Assembly (NCBI RefSeq): GCF_025263265.1
Contig: NZ_CP079869.1
Span: forward strand, 1,550,001 to 1,614,000
Direction of reading: 5' to 3'
Length of the DNA: 64,000 nt
DNA from: Mycobacterium sp. SMC-4
GTDB lineage: Bacteria; Actinomycetota; Actinomycetes; Mycobacteriales; Mycobacteriaceae
Shown here: positions 25,574-34,254 of the stretch, piece after piece
Position numbering within the stretch: the first letter of the stretch is position 1
How the letters are laid out: the number at the start of each line of letters is the position of its first letter
Notes under the pieces: generated by a model
Told to the model about the DNA's origin: nothing
The model's database searches: none
The model's input: the letters and a program-made list of their open reading frames with translations, nothing else
Program-made: the position numbers and the translations under genes

Positions 25574-26436
25574 GGCTGATCCGTCGCGTCCGGTTCGGTT
25601 TCGGTGGTGTGCGCCCGGGGCGGGACCTCGGCCGACGGACCGGGTGCCGGCTGGTCACGGACCGCGTCGGCAGCCACCGTCTGGTCGGCCGGCGTCGGCG
25701 CACTGTCGGTCGGCGGCGGCTGCGCCGGGGGCGCGGCCATCTCGTGCTCACGGGCATAGCGCAGCCCGGCCAGGGTGGCGGTGCCGACCGGTGTGTCGCC
25801 ATCGTCGGGATCACTCAGCCCGGCAAGCACTCTGGCGGTCTGGCGGAACGTGCACAACGATGTACCGCGGGAGGGCCGGGGGATGGGTCCGGTGCGTAGT
25901 GCGTCGACGAGGTCACGCGCCGACGACGGCGTCTGGTTGTCGAAGAAATCCCAGTTGACCATCACCACCGGCGCGTAGTCACAGGCCGCGTTGCATTCCA
26001 CGTGCTCCAACGTGACCTTGCCGTCGGCGGTGGTCGCTCCGACGTCGATGTCGAGGTGCTGTTGCAGGGCCTCCAGGATCGCGTCGCCGCCCATCACGGC
26101 GCACAACGTGTTGGTACAGACCCCGACCAGATAGTCCCCGGTGGGGGTGCGCCGGTACATCGAGTAGAAGGTTGCGACCCCGGCCACTTCGGCCTCGGTC
26201 AACGCGAGTTGACGTGCGCAGAAAGCGATTCCCGCCGGTGTCAGGCAACCGTCCTCGGACTGGACCAGATGCAGCAGCGGCAGCAACGCCGATCGGGCGT
26301 GCGGATAGCGGGCGATGACCGTCGCGGCGTCGGCGTGCAATCGAGCTTCCACGTCGGGGGAGTAGCTCGCCCGGCCGTGGATCGGTGGCCCCGGTTCGTC
26401 GGGGCGCTGTCCGAGTTCGAGAAAGATACCGGTCAT
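25570..26436 (-). CDS. nuoE: NADH-quinone oxidoreductase subunit E with long C-terminal tail
   Basis: Thioredoxin-fold [2Fe-2S] subunit of complex I, 288 residues. Ligands are CTNTLC (C-x4-C) and CNAAC (C-x3-C) around residues 107-153. The fold ends near residue 225, after which about 60 residues are rich in Pro, Ala, Asp and Thr and look disordered, longer than I remember for M. tuberculosis NuoE. The start could be GTG 26439 or ATG 26436; both overlap the nuoD stop. Confidence 0.95.
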   Translation of the reverse strand: MTGIFLELGQRPDEPGPPIHGRASYSPDVEARLHADAATVIARYPHARSALLPLLHLVQSEDGCLTPAGIAFCARQLALTEAEVAGVATFYSMYRRTPTGDYLVGVCTNTLCAVMGGDAILEALQQHLDIDVGATTADGKVTLEHVECNAACDYAPVVMVNWDFFDNQTPSSARDLVDALRTGPIPRPSRGTSLCTFRQTARVLAGLSDPDDGDTPVGTATLAGLRYAREHEMAAPPAQPPPTDSAPTPADQTVAADAVRDQPAPGPSAEVPPRAHTTETEPDATDQP

Positions 26437-27764
26437 CACCTGTCCACCCCGCCCATCACCGGATCGATCGATGCCACCGCCGAGATCGCGTCGGCGACCA
26501 TGCCGCCTTCACACATCGCCGCCACCGCTTGCAGATTGGTGAACGAGGGGTCGCGATAGTGCACTCGGTAGGGCCGGGTGCCGCCATCGGAGACCATGTG
26601 CACCCCGAGTTCCCCGCGCGGCGACTCGACGGCGACGTAGACCTGACCGGGCGGGACCCGAATCCCCTCGGTGACGATCTTGAAATGGTGGATCAGCCCC
26701 TCCATCGAGCGGCCCATGATCTTGGCGATGTGTTCTTCAGAGTTGCCCAGACCGTCGGGCCCGACCTTCAGATCGGCCGGCCAGGCCAGCTTGGGGTCGT
26801 CGATGACCACTGGGTCACCGGTCGACCGTGCCAATCGGTCCACACACTGTTCGACGATCTTGATCGACTCGCGCATCTCCTTGACCCGGATCAGGTAACG
26901 GCCGTAGGCATCGCACTGGTCATCGGTGACGACATCGAAGTCGTATGTCTGGTAACCACAATAGGGTTGGGACTTGCGCAGATCGTGCGGCAGGCCGGTG
27001 GACCGCAGTACCGGCCCGGTGATGCCCAGTGCCATACATCCGGTCAAATCCAGATAGCCGACGTCGCGGGTGCGAGCCTTCCAGATGTAGTTCTCGTTGA
27101 GCAGGTCTTCGAGATCGCGCAGTCGCTCCGGCAGCAGCGACAGCAACTCGTGCAACTGCGGGAGAGCCTCGTCGGGCAGGTCGACGGCGACACCGCCGGG
27201 GCGGATGTAGGCGTGGTTCATCCGCAGTCCGGTGATGGTTTCGAAGACCGACAGGATCAGCTCGCGTTCCCGGAATCCCAGGAACATCGCCGTCATGGCA
27301 CCCAGCTCCATTCCGCCGGTGGCCAGTGCCACCAGGTGGCTGGATATGCGGTTGAGCTCCATCATCATCACCCGGATCACCGACGCGCGTTCCGGGATAG
27401 CGTCGGTGACCCCGAGGAGCTTCTCCACCGCCAGGCAGTACACCGTTTCGTTGAAGAACGGCGACAGGTAGTCCATCCGGGTGACGAATGTGACCCCCTG
27501 GGTCCAGGTGCGGAACTCCAGGTTCTTCTCGATGCCGGTGTGCAGATACCCGATGCCGCAACGTGCCTCGGTGATGGTCTCGCCTTCGATCTCGAGGATC
27601 AGCCGCAACACTCCGTGGGTGGACGGATGCTGTGGGCCCATGTTCACCACGATGCGTTCGCCGGCCTGCTCGGCGGTTCTCTCCCGGGCGGCGTTGACGA
27701 CCTGGTCCCAATCCTGGCCGCCGACGACGACCACGCGTTCGGGCGGCTTCTGCGACGTCGTCAT
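26436..27764 (-). CDS. nuoD: NADH-quinone oxidoreductase subunit D
   Basis: 49-kDa-type quinone-site subunit of complex I, 442 residues, homologous to the NiFe-hydrogenase large subunit. Conserved [15 protein letters not shown] at the N-terminus carries the His residues lining the quinone pocket, and RIEMD-like residues recur further on. TGATG overlap with nuoC. Confidence 0.97.
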   Translation of the reverse strand: MTTSQKPPERVVVVGGQDWDQVVNAARERTAEQAGERIVVNMGPQHPSTHGVLRLILEIEGETITEARCGIGYLHTGIEKNLEFRTWTQGVTFVTRMDYLSPFFNETVYCLAVEKLLGVTDAIPERASVIRVMMMELNRISSHLVALATGGMELGAMTAMFLGFRERELILSVFETITGLRMNHAYIRPGGVAVDLPDEALPQLHELLSLLPERLRDLEDLLNENYIWKARTRDVGYLDLTGCMALGITGPVLRSTGLPHDLRKSQPYCGYQTYDFDVVTDDQCDAYGRYLIRVKEMRESIKIVEQCVDRLARSTGDPVVIDDPKLAWPADLKVGPDGLGNSEEHIAKIMGRSMEGLIHHFKIVTEGIRVPPGQVYVAVESPRGELGVHMVSDGGTRPYRVHYRDPSFTNLQAVAAMCEGGMVADAISAVASIDPVMGGVDR

Positions 27765-28453
27765 CAGTGGTAGGACCTCCGCTGATCGGGGGGTGGTATC
27801 TCGGCTCCGTGGTACTGCACCGGAACACCGCCCAGCGGATAGTCCTTGCGCTGCGGGTGACCGACCCAGTCGTCGGGCATCTCGATACGGGTCAGCGCGG
27901 GATGACCATCGAAAATGATGCCGAAGAAGTCGTAGGTTTCCCGCTCGTGCCAGTCGGTGGTCGGATAAACCCGGTAGAGAGATGGGATATGCGGGTCTTC
28001 ATCCGGCGCCGCGACTTCCAGGCATATCCGTCGGTTGTGGGTGATCGACATCAGCGGGTACACCGCATGGAGTTCGCGCCCCGCGTCGTCGGGATAATGA
28101 ACTCCACTGACTCCCAAGCACAATTCGAAGCGCAGCGCAGGATCGTCGCGCAGCGCCTGCGCCACTGCGACCAGTTGGGCCCGCGCGATCTGCAACGTCA
28201 ATTCCGCACGGTGCACCACCGCACGCTCGACAGACGCGTCGAACTGCTCGTCGCCCAACGCCGCCGCCAGCGCGTCGACGACGTCGTCGAAGTAGCCTCC
28301 GAAGGGACGCGGTGAGCTGCCGGGCAACAACACCGGGCTGACCAATCTGCCGTAACCCGAGGTGTCCCCGCTGCCGGTGACGCCGAACATGCCACGGCGC
28401 ACGCCGATGACCTCGGCGCCGGCGTCATCGCCGGGTTCACCGTTGCCGGTCAC
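27764..28453 (-). CDS. nuoC: NADH-quinone oxidoreductase subunit C
   Basis: 30-kDa-type peripheral subunit of complex I, 229 residues. The signature is [20 protein letters not shown] followed by a [17 protein letters not shown] segment. It has an actinobacterial N-terminal extension of about 60 residues before the conserved fold. GTG start at 28453 overlapping the nuoB stop (GTGA). Confidence 0.96.
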   Translation of the reverse strand: MTGNGEPGDDAGAEVIGVRRGMFGVTGSGDTSGYGRLVSPVLLPGSSPRPFGGYFDDVVDALAAALGDEQFDASVERAVVHRAELTLQIARAQLVAVAQALRDDPALRFELCLGVSGVHYPDDAGRELHAVYPLMSITHNRRICLEVAAPDEDPHIPSLYRVYPTTDWHERETYDFFGIIFDGHPALTRIEMPDDWVGHPQRKDYPLGGVPVQYHGAEIPPPDQRRSYH

Positions 28454-29004
28454 CGCAGCAGTCCTTTGAGCTCGATCGTCGGCGGCACGGCAAGTGCGGC
28501 CTGCTCAGCTGCTCTGATCGCCTCCTCGCGGTTGACTCCGAGCGGCATCTGCTGAATCTTGTCGTGCAGTTTGAGAATCGCGTGCAGCAGCATCTCGGGG
28601 CGTGGCGGGCACCCCGGCAGGTAGATGTCCACGGGCACCACGTGGTCGACGCCCTGCACAACCGCATAGTTGTTGAACATGCCGCCCGAGGACGCGCAGA
28701 CACCCATCGCCAGAACCCACTTCGGTTCGGCCATCTGGTCGTAGATCTGGCGCAGCACCGGCGCCATCTTCTGGCTCACACGTCCGGCGACGATCATCAG
28801 ATCAGCCTGTCGGGGGGTTGCCGAGAAGCGTTCCATCCCGAAGCGTGAGATGTCGAAACGTGGTCCTGCGGTGGCCATCATCTCGATGGCGCAGCAGGCC
28901 AGGCCGAATGTTGCGGGCCACAGCGAGCCCTTGCGCACGTAGCCCGCGACCTTCTCCACCGTGGACAGCAGGATGCCGCCCGGCAACCGTTCCTCTAGTC
29001 CCAC
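28450..29004 (-). CDS. nuoB: NADH-quinone oxidoreductase subunit B
   Basis: Subunit holding the terminal N2 [4Fe-4S] cluster next to the quinone site, 184 residues. Ligands lie in [11 protein letters not shown] (adjacent cysteines), VCASSGGM and [10 protein letters not shown] use the GTG at 29004, which has GGGGAGGA five bases upstream, gives the usual length, and overlaps the nuoA stop by ten bases. An ATG at 29025 would add seven unconserved residues. Confidence 0.96.
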   Translation of the reverse strand: MGLEERLPGGILLSTVEKVAGYVRKGSLWPATFGLACCAIEMMATAGPRFDISRFGMERFSATPRQADLMIVAGRVSQKMAPVLRQIYDQMAEPKWVLAMGVCASSGGMFNNYAVVQGVDHVVPVDIYLPGCPPRPEMLLHAILKLHDKIQQMPLGVNREEAIRAAEQAALAVPPTIELKGLLR

Positions 29005-29369
29005 TCCATTCCTCCCCGTCGCCATTCATACGCATATGCCACCGAGACGTTGAACAGAAAGAGCGCCACGGCGATGACACCGAACGCGCCGAGACTGTCG
29101 AAAGCGACGGCCCATGGATAGAGGAAGACGATCTCGATGTCGAAGATGATGAACAGCATCGCCGTCAGGTAGTACTTGACCGGAAATCGCTGCCCGGTCG
29201 CGACCGCCGCAGGTCCGAGCGCGCCGATCGGCTCGATCCCGCACTCATAGGCGTCCAGCTTGGCGCGGTTGTAACGCCGGGGGCCGATCAGCAGCGCGAT
29301 GCCCACGGACCCGACGGCGAAGACAGCAGCGATGGCGCCAAGCACCAGGATCGGTGTGTACAGAGTCAT
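28995..29369 (-). CDS. nuoA: NADH-quinone oxidoreductase subunit A
   Basis: First gene of the nuo operon: 124 residues and three transmembrane helices. Conserved AYECGIEP and FLYPWAV flank the second helix, with the acidic segment [18 protein letters not shown] lies 13 bases before the ATG, further than usual. The operon promoter should lie in 29370-29534, but no convincing -35/-10 pair is visible there. Confidence 0.95.
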   Translation of the reverse strand: MTLYTPILVLGAIAAVFAVGSVGIALLIGPRRYNRAKLDAYECGIEPIGALGPAAVATGQRFPVKYYLTAMLFIIFDIEIVFLYPWAVAFDSLGAFGVIAVALFLFNVSVAYAYEWRRGGMEWD

Positions 29370-29534
29370 AGGCGCGCAGCAGCTCCTCGGGGCCGTCGAT
29401 GTGAGCTACCGCACAGCCTAGCGGGGTTTGGGACGTACGCCACACGTTTTGGTTAGTATCGCTATACGCGCCGCGCGGTTATCCGTTGATGCCTCGAAAA
29501 GCGCTGCCGCGCACGCAGATTACGTCGCGGCCGG
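29370..29534 (-). promoter_or_regulatory. Leader/promoter region of the nuo operon, weak signals only
   Basis: 165-base spacer between the response-regulator gene and nuoA. On the minus strand TAGGCT (plus 29416-29421) and the short inverted repeat GTAT-N4-ATAC (plus 29456-29467) are the only candidates for a -10 box and an operator. No matching -35 was found, so the promoter is assigned by position alone. Confidence 0.3.
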
Positions 29535-29945
29535 TCAGGCCGCGGTGCGCAGCAGCGACACGACGGCCTCGCCGAGCCGGATCGGATCGATCGGATGGGG
29601 GACCGCGGCCTCGGCGCGGGACCAGTGTGCGAGCCACGCGTCGTCGGCCCGTCCGGTCAACACCAGGACCGGCGGACATTCGGCCAGCTCGTCCTTGAGC
29701 TGCTTGGCGATGCCCATCCCGCCGACCGGGGTGGCCTCCCCGTCGAGGATCACCAGGTCGAATCCACCGGCGTCCATCTTTTTGATCACCATCGGGCCGG
29801 TGGCGACGTCGTCGTAGCTCAACTCGGGAAGCTCAGGGTGGATCCGTTTGCCGAGTGCGAGTCGCACCTGCTCGCGGGTCCGGGGGTTGTCGCTGTACAC
29901 CAAAATCCGCACCGTCGACGAGGGCAACTCGGCGGACTCGGCCAT
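29535..29945 (-). CDS. Response-regulator receiver-domain protein, degenerate (Rv3143-like)
   Basis: Single receiver domain of 136 residues without an output domain. The probable phospho-acceptor Asp is in FDLVILDGEA near residue 69, and the switch Thr is in VLVLTGRADD. The usual Lys-Pro near the end reads VPHPIDP, so the conserved Lys is replaced by His, and the acidic pair at strand 1 is a single Asp (VYSDNP). M. tuberculosis has a similar gene, Rv3143, just upstream of nuo. It may signal by protein contact and not by classical phosphorylation. A TAGCAT box lies seven bases upstream of the ATG, which predicts leaderless transcription. Confidence 0.85.
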   Translation of the reverse strand: MAESAELPSSTVRILVYSDNPRTREQVRLALGKRIHPELPELSYDDVATGPMVIKKMDAGGFDLVILDGEATPVGGMGIAKQLKDELAECPPVLVLTGRADDAWLAHWSRAEAAVPHPIDPIRLGEAVVSLLRTAA

Positions 29946-29952
29946 GATCGCG

Positions 29953-29958
29953 ATGCTA
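29953..29958 (-). promoter_or_regulatory. Candidate -10 box for leaderless response-regulator mRNA
   Basis: TAGCAT on the minus strand, separated by seven bases from the ATG at 29945, with no Shine-Dalgarno between. This matches the mycobacterial TANNNT spacing where the first transcribed base is the start codon. Inference from spacing. Confidence 0.45.
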
Positions 29959-29994
29959 ACGGTGTCCCCGCGCCGCGTCCCGAAAACCGCGACG

Positions 29995-30402
29995 TCACGC
30001 CGGATCGGGACGCGGGCTCAGCAGTGGTGCCATGTCGGCCGGATCGAAGTATTCGTCGATTCGGGTGATCAGACCGTCATCTCCGATCTTGATGACGATG
30101 CAGACACGCATCGCGATCTCCTCACCACTGAGGGCTGTGAAGTGCAGGACATGCTGCTGGACGAAGCCGCCGGGGAAGAACTGGCGGTCGAGCACCTCAT
30201 AGCGGCGATCGAGCGTGGCGTCGATGAACCAGCCGATGATCCTGACCGAGCGGCCGTGGCCGTTGTCACGGTCATCCCCGGTCTTGCGGACCGCGACGTC
30301 GGGGCCGAACAACGCTGCCACCTGCGCGCGATCCCCCCGTTCGATGGCAGCGAACAGCGCGTCGGCGATCACCGCGACGCGGTCGGTATCGATGACAGAC
30401 AT
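29995..30402 (-). CDS. SnoaL-like / NTF2-fold protein
   Basis: Protein of 135 residues with the cone-shaped NTF2/SnoaL pattern: an N-terminal helix pair (ADALFAAIERGDRAQVAALF) followed by a curved beta sheet ending in TRIDEYFDPADM. Family members are small-molecule isomerases, hydrolases, or have no known function; catalytic residues cannot be assigned here. The ATG at 30402 has GAGGT about 11 bases upstream. The gene is divergent from a methyltransferase with only 42 bases between, and 49 bases upstream of the response regulator on the same strand. Confidence 0.75.
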   Translation of the reverse strand: MSVIDTDRVAVIADALFAAIERGDRAQVAALFGPDVAVRKTGDDRDNGHGRSVRIIGWFIDATLDRRYEVLDRQFFPGGFVQQHVLHFTALSGEEIAMRVCIVIKIGDDGLITRIDEYFDPADMAPLLSPRPDPA

Positions 30403-30444
30403 CGGGGTTGACCTCAACTTCTGTTCAGGTTGCACGGTGGTGGC

Positions 30445-31074
30445 ATGGATCAAACGCCCACCCTGTCCAATTTCGACGACTTCTACAAGCACCAGACCCC
30501 ACCGTGGGTGATCGGTGAGCCCCAGCCGGCCATCGACGAACTCGAACGCGCCGGCCTGATCGCCGGCCACGTGCTCGACATCGGATGCGGAACCGGGGAG
30601 CACACCATCCTGCTGGCCCGCCGCGGCCACCAAGTCCTCGGCGTCGACGGCTCGCCGGAAGCGGTCGAGCAGGCCAGACGCAACGCCGAACGCCAGCACG
30701 TCGAGGCGCGCTTCGAGGTCGCCGACGCGCTGCAGCTGGCCGACCGGCCCAGCTACGACACCGTCGTCGACAGCGCACTGTTCCACATTTTCGACGATGC
30801 CGACCGACCCCGCTACGTCGCGAGCCTGAGCCGGGCGACCACTGCGGGCTCGGTCCTGCATGTGCTCGCCCTCTCCGACGCCGGACGGGGATTCGGGCCG
30901 CAGGTCAGCGAGGCGACGATGCGCACGGCCTTTCAGGCCGGCTGGCAACTCGAATCGTTGACCACCACCACCTATCGGGGCGTGGTCACCGAGGTCCACG
31001 CCGCTGAACTCGGCTTGGCGGTCGGCACGCGCGTCGACGAACCGGCCTGGTTGGCGCGATTGCGCCGGCTCTGA
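30445..31074 (+). CDS. Class I SAM-dependent methyltransferase
   Basis: Methyltransferase of 209 residues. SAM motif I is VLDIGCGTGEH near residue 44, with an acidic residue at the end of strand 2 (LGVDGSPEA). The N-terminal FDDFYKHQTPPWVIGEPQPA resembles methyltransferases related to thiol, halide or tellurite methylation, but the substrate cannot be assigned. I start at ATG 30445, which follows GGTGGTGG; a TTG at 30430 is less likely. It is convergent with the DUF6285-like gene nine bases on. Confidence 0.82.
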   Translation: MDQTPTLSNFDDFYKHQTPPWVIGEPQPAIDELERAGLIAGHVLDIGCGTGEHTILLARRGHQVLGVDGSPEAVEQARRNAERQHVEARFEVADALQLADRPSYDTVVDSALFHIFDDADRPRYVASLSRATTAGSVLHVLALSDAGRGFGPQVSEATMRTAFQAGWQLESLTTTTYRGVVTEVHAAELGLAVGTRVDEPAWLARLRRL

Positions 31075-31082
31075 CGCCGCTG

Positions 31083-31415
31083 TCACCGATTCTCGTCGTA
31101 GCCCGGATGGTCGATCGACAATCGGTGACCGACCAGGACCCGCAGGCACGCCATCACATCCTCGGCGCGATCGTCCATCCGGCCTTCGCGAATGGCCGCG
31201 GCCAGCGACGCCTCGTCGGCGAAGCCCACGGCGGCCAGTGTGGCGTCGGTGAAATCGGCGGTGGCGTCGAGCAACTCGCGCTCGACGATGCGCAGCACGT
31301 TGGCCGCCACCCGGGCATGGAATCCGACCTGGCCGGCGCACGCTGCTCGCACGTCGGTGTCCAGGAAATCGGCGACGACGGCGACGAGTTCGGCGGCGGT
31401 GGGGCGATGGGTCAT
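31083..31415 (-). CDS. Small DUF6285-like protein, probable kinase partner (LvaB-like)
   Basis: Helical protein of 110 residues with the pattern RPTAAELVAVVADFLDTDV, FHARVAANVLRIVERE and VMACLRVLVGHRLSIDHPGY. Small proteins of this type sit next to APH-type kinases. In the levulinate pathway of Pseudomonas putida the small LvaB is needed for activity of the kinase LvaA. I infer the same role here from size, sequence pattern and neighbourhood; the family link to LvaB should be verified. The ATG at 31415 overlaps the phosphotransferase stop (ATGA). It is the last gene of the eight-gene operon. Confidence 0.72.
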   Translation of the reverse strand: MTHRPTAAELVAVVADFLDTDVRAACAGQVGFHARVAANVLRIVERELLDATADFTDATLAAVGFADEASLAAAIREGRMDDRAEDVMACLRVLVGHRLSIDHPGYDENR

Positions 31416-32371
31416 CGCGGTCCGGCTCCTTCGAGCAAATCCAGCAGATCCCATTCGGTTTCGCTGATCCGGCGACCGATCGCGGCCAGCTCGACCGAGG
31501 GCGTCTCACCGGAAAGGTGTCGCTCGGCCTGGTGCCGGCAGATCACCCCCCACCGCAGAGTCGCCACGGTGAGCCACCACCGGAAGACCGCGCGGTCGAC
31601 GGGTGCGCCTGCGGCCTGCTCGTAGGCGAGCAGAAACGACTCGACACTGCCCAGCCCTCCGGCGCCCATCGACTCGGGGGCCCCGAAACGCCACGCCCGG
31701 ATGCAGAACCACGCGAGATCCTCGTAGATCTCACCACGATGCGTCAGCTCCCAGTCCAGCACCGCCGTCAGGCCGGAGCTGTCGATGATCAGATTGCCCA
31801 TCCGAAAGTCGCCGTGCACCAGGCGCATCGGGGATGGGTCGGGCCGCTGCTGGGCCAGGCGGCGGAATGTCCACTCGAATGTGGCTGTCGTGTCACCCAT
31901 CTCGTCCAGGCGGACACGCCAACCGGCCAGCTCATCGGGGGCCGTCAACCCGATGTCGTCGGGGTCTGCGCGATGGATCGCGGCCAGCGCCTGCGCGCAC
32001 TGCACCAACAGCCGGTCCCGTCCGGGAGCGTCGAGGTTGCGAAAGATCCGTCGCACGATCGTCTCACCGGGTACCGCGTCACAGATCAGATACGGATCGC
32101 CCACAGCCGCCGGGGAATCGTCGGCGGCAAGGATGTTCGGCACCGGTGCGCCCGCCGCCGCGGCACGCTGCTGCACCCGGGCTTCGAGCTCCATGCTGGC
32201 GTGCAGTTCGTCGCGCGCGCCGGTACGCAGGATCAGCGCTCGTCCGTTGGCGTCGAACGCCCACGTCGTGCGGCTCGCCCCGCCGGTGAGGCGCGCCAGG
32301 TTTGCGACGGTGACGTCCCCGAGCACCGGACGCAGGACGTCTTCGAGCGCGCCCGCAAGTTCCTCGCTCAT
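31412..32371 (-). CDS. APH-family kinase, probable 4-hydroxyacyl-CoA kinase (LvaA-like)
   Basis: Phosphotransferase of 319 residues with an intact catalytic loop VHGDFRMGN (His186, Asp188) and metal-binding DWE (Asp206). In human ACAD10/ACAD11 and in bacterial LvaA, APH-type kinases linked to an acyl-CoA dehydrogenase phosphorylate 4-hydroxyacyl-CoA. Here the kinase lies between an ACAD and a DUF6285-like gene with ATGA overlaps on both sides, so that reaction is the best guess, and antibiotic inactivation is unlikely. The start ATG at 32371 is fixed by the overlap with the ACAD stop. Confidence 0.82.
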   Translation of the reverse strand: MSEELAGALEDVLRPVLGDVTVANLARLTGGASRTTWAFDANGRALILRTGARDELHASMELEARVQQRAAAAGAPVPNILAADDSPAAVGDPYLICDAVPGETIVRRIFRNLDAPGRDRLLVQCAQALAAIHRADPDDIGLTAPDELAGWRVRLDEMGDTTATFEWTFRRLAQQRPDPSPMRLVHGDFRMGNLIIDSSGLTAVLDWELTHRGEIYEDLAWFCIRAWRFGAPESMGAGGLGSVESFLLAYEQAAGAPVDRAVFRWWLTVATLRWGVICRHQAERHLSGETPSVELAAIGRRISETEWDLLDLLEGAGPR

Positions 32372-33606
32372 CGCTTGCCGAACCCGAACATTCGCTGCGC
32401 CACCCGCCGGATCTGAATCTCCTCGGCGCCTTCGGTGATGCGGTACCGGCGGTGGTGCCGGTAGATGTGCTCGAACGGTTCGTGGCGGCTGTAGCCGACA
32501 CCGCCGAACACCTGCATCGCACGGTCGGCGGCTTCGCATACCAGGCGATTGGCCCGGTAGTTGGCCATCGACACCTTGTCGGAGACCTCCATGTGATGGT
32601 TGCGGTCGAGTTCGGATGCGGCGAATCGCACCAGCAGACGCACCATCTGGGCCTCGGTCTGCAGCTCCACCAGGGGCCACTGCACGGCCTGATGGGTGGC
32701 CAGCGCTTTACCGAACACCGTGCGCTGTTTCGCGTAGGCGACGGCCCGGTCGATGCAGTACTGCGCTGCCCCCAGGCTGCTGGCGGCCTGCCGGATCCGG
32801 TTCTCGTGCAGGAACGTCTGTCCCACCTCGAGGCCGCGGTCGATGTCACCGAGAATCGCCGCCGACGGTACGCGAACGTTGTCCAAGAGCACCTCGCCGT
32901 GGTCGGTCGGCATGTTGAACGTCCACCAGTAATACGGCACCGAGAAGCCGGGGGCATCGGTGGGCACCAGGAACGCGGTGATTCCGCGGGCCTGGCCCGC
33001 CTCCCCGGAAGTGCGCGCAAAGACCAGATCGTGGGTCGCGCGGTGCACACCGGTGTTGAAACGCTTGGCGCCGTTGATGACCCAGTCCCCGCCGTCCTGC
33101 ACCGCGGTGGTCTCCAACCAGGTGGCGTCGGATCCATGGTTGGGTTCGGTGAGGCCGAACGCCATCGAGCGCTCGCCGGTGATCAGCGCGTCGGTCCACT
33201 CCCGCTTCTGGTCTTCGGTGCCGAACCGGTCCATCATGATGACCTGCGGAAAATTGCCGACGATCGACGACTCATCCTGCAGGTCGTTGTGCAGCCCGAG
33301 ACCCTTGGCGGCCAGGTGTTCGCGGATCACCGCCATGTCGATATTGCTGCCGTCGCGGCCACCGAAACGCGAAGGCAGACCGTAACGCAACCAGCCGGCC
33401 GCATCAGCGCGCCGGCGCATCTCGTCGAGCAGTTCCTCCCATTCCCGCCGTGGGACACCCCCGTTGTCCCAATCGGTGCGCGCGTGCTCGCGACGGTGGT
33501 CGAAATACTGTGTGTGTTCGCGCTCCAGCGGCTTGATCTCGGCTTCGATGAACTCGTCCATCTCGGTGAGAAGCGTCGAAAGATGTTCGGGAAGGGTGAA
33601 ATCCAC
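32368..33606 (-). CDS. Acyl-CoA dehydrogenase, ACAD10/11- or LvaC-like
   Basis: Flavoprotein of 412 residues with the ACAD fold: FAD/substrate segments AFGLTEPNHGSDATWLET and VINGAKRFNTG, and a C-terminal catalytic-Glu segment ITEGAEEIQIRRVA. In the LvaC/ACAD11 branch the flavin enzyme converts 4-phospho-acyl-CoA to 3-hydroxyacyl-CoA by eliminating phosphate. Position upstream of and overlapping an APH kinase gene supports that branch over ordinary beta-oxidation. It starts 21 bases after the TetR gene on the same strand. Confidence 0.87.
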   Translation of the reverse strand: MDFTLPEHLSTLLTEMDEFIEAEIKPLEREHTQYFDHRREHARTDWDNGGVPRREWEELLDEMRRRADAAGWLRYGLPSRFGGRDGSNIDMAVIREHLAAKGLGLHNDLQDESSIVGNFPQVIMMDRFGTEDQKREWTDALITGERSMAFGLTEPNHGSDATWLETTAVQDGGDWVINGAKRFNTGVHRATHDLVFARTSGEAGQARGITAFLVPTDAPGFSVPYYWWTFNMPTDHGEVLLDNVRVPSAAILGDIDRGLEVGQTFLHENRIRQAASSLGAAQYCIDRAVAYAKQRTVFGKALATHQAVQWPLVELQTEAQMVRLLVRFAASELDRNHHMEVSDKVSMANYRANRLVCEAADRAMQVFGGVGYSRHEPFEHIYRHHRRYRITEGAEEIQIRRVAQRMFGFGKR

Positions 33607-33627
33607 TCTGATTGTCCTTGTCCTTGG

Positions 33628-34248
33628 TCAGTGGCCGTACAGCGTTCTCTTCCAGATCTGTGCCAGGGTGGCAATCGCGTCCTGATCACCGATCTCGAAT
33701 CCGAGTCCGGACGTGCCCACGAAAACAGTGGTGAAGTTCTCGAACAGCAAGGCGATGGCCGCGGCCGTGTGCTCAGGGTGCAGGTCGAGCCCGTAGCCCT
33801 GGTCCTGGGCCCGGCGTACGGAAGTGGCCACCATGTCCACACCGAACCGGCGGAACTCGTTCTGTAAGGCCGCGAACCGTGGCTGGGTCGTGGCCAGTTG
33901 CGCCACTGCGATCATGATGCCGATGTGCTGCGTGAACATCGTCCAGTACCCGGTGACCACCGTGGTGAAGAACGCGTCGTCGTCAGGTGACTCCGGCATC
34001 CGCACACTCAAACCCGACGGTTGCACCACGTCGCGCAGAAACGACTGCGCCAAAGCGGCCAGCAGGTCTTCCTTGTCGGTGAAGTACCGGTAGAACACCG
34101 CGGGGGATCGCCCTGCCGCCGAAGTGATGGCTTCCAGGGTGGTGCCGTGGAAACCGCGCTCGGCGAAGAGTTTACCGGCGGCGGTCTCGATCGCGTGCCG
34201 CGTCTGTCGGCCCTTGGCGCTCAACGCATCAGCAGATCCGGCAGCCAT
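33628..34248 (-). CDS. TetR-family regulator inside the catabolic operon
   Basis: TetR protein of 206 residues. The HTH spans about residues 17-60 (GTTLEAITSAAGRSPAVFYRYF), and a helical ligand-binding domain follows. It sits as the fifth gene of an eight-gene minus-strand operon, six bases after the lyase stop and 21 bases before the ACAD. It is therefore a natural candidate repressor for the inverted repeat at 38686-38713, making the operon autoregulated, perhaps released by an acyl-CoA. That pairing is inference. Confidence 0.87.
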   Translation of the reverse strand: MAAGSADALSAKGRQTRHAIETAAGKLFAERGFHGTTLEAITSAAGRSPAVFYRYFTDKEDLLAALAQSFLRDVVQPSGLSVRMPESPDDDAFFTTVVTGYWTMFTQHIGIMIAVAQLATTQPRFAALQNEFRRFGVDMVATSVRRAQDQGYGLDLHPEHTAAAIALLFENFTTVFVGTSGLGFEIGDQDAIATLAQIWKRTLYGH

Positions 34249-34254
34249 GTCGGG

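Noticed and set aside
32368..33606. ACAD and APH kinase read as a broken fusion gene
   Set aside because: Each frame has its own start and stop in an ATGA overlap with full domain lengths; separate genes are the normal bacterial form.
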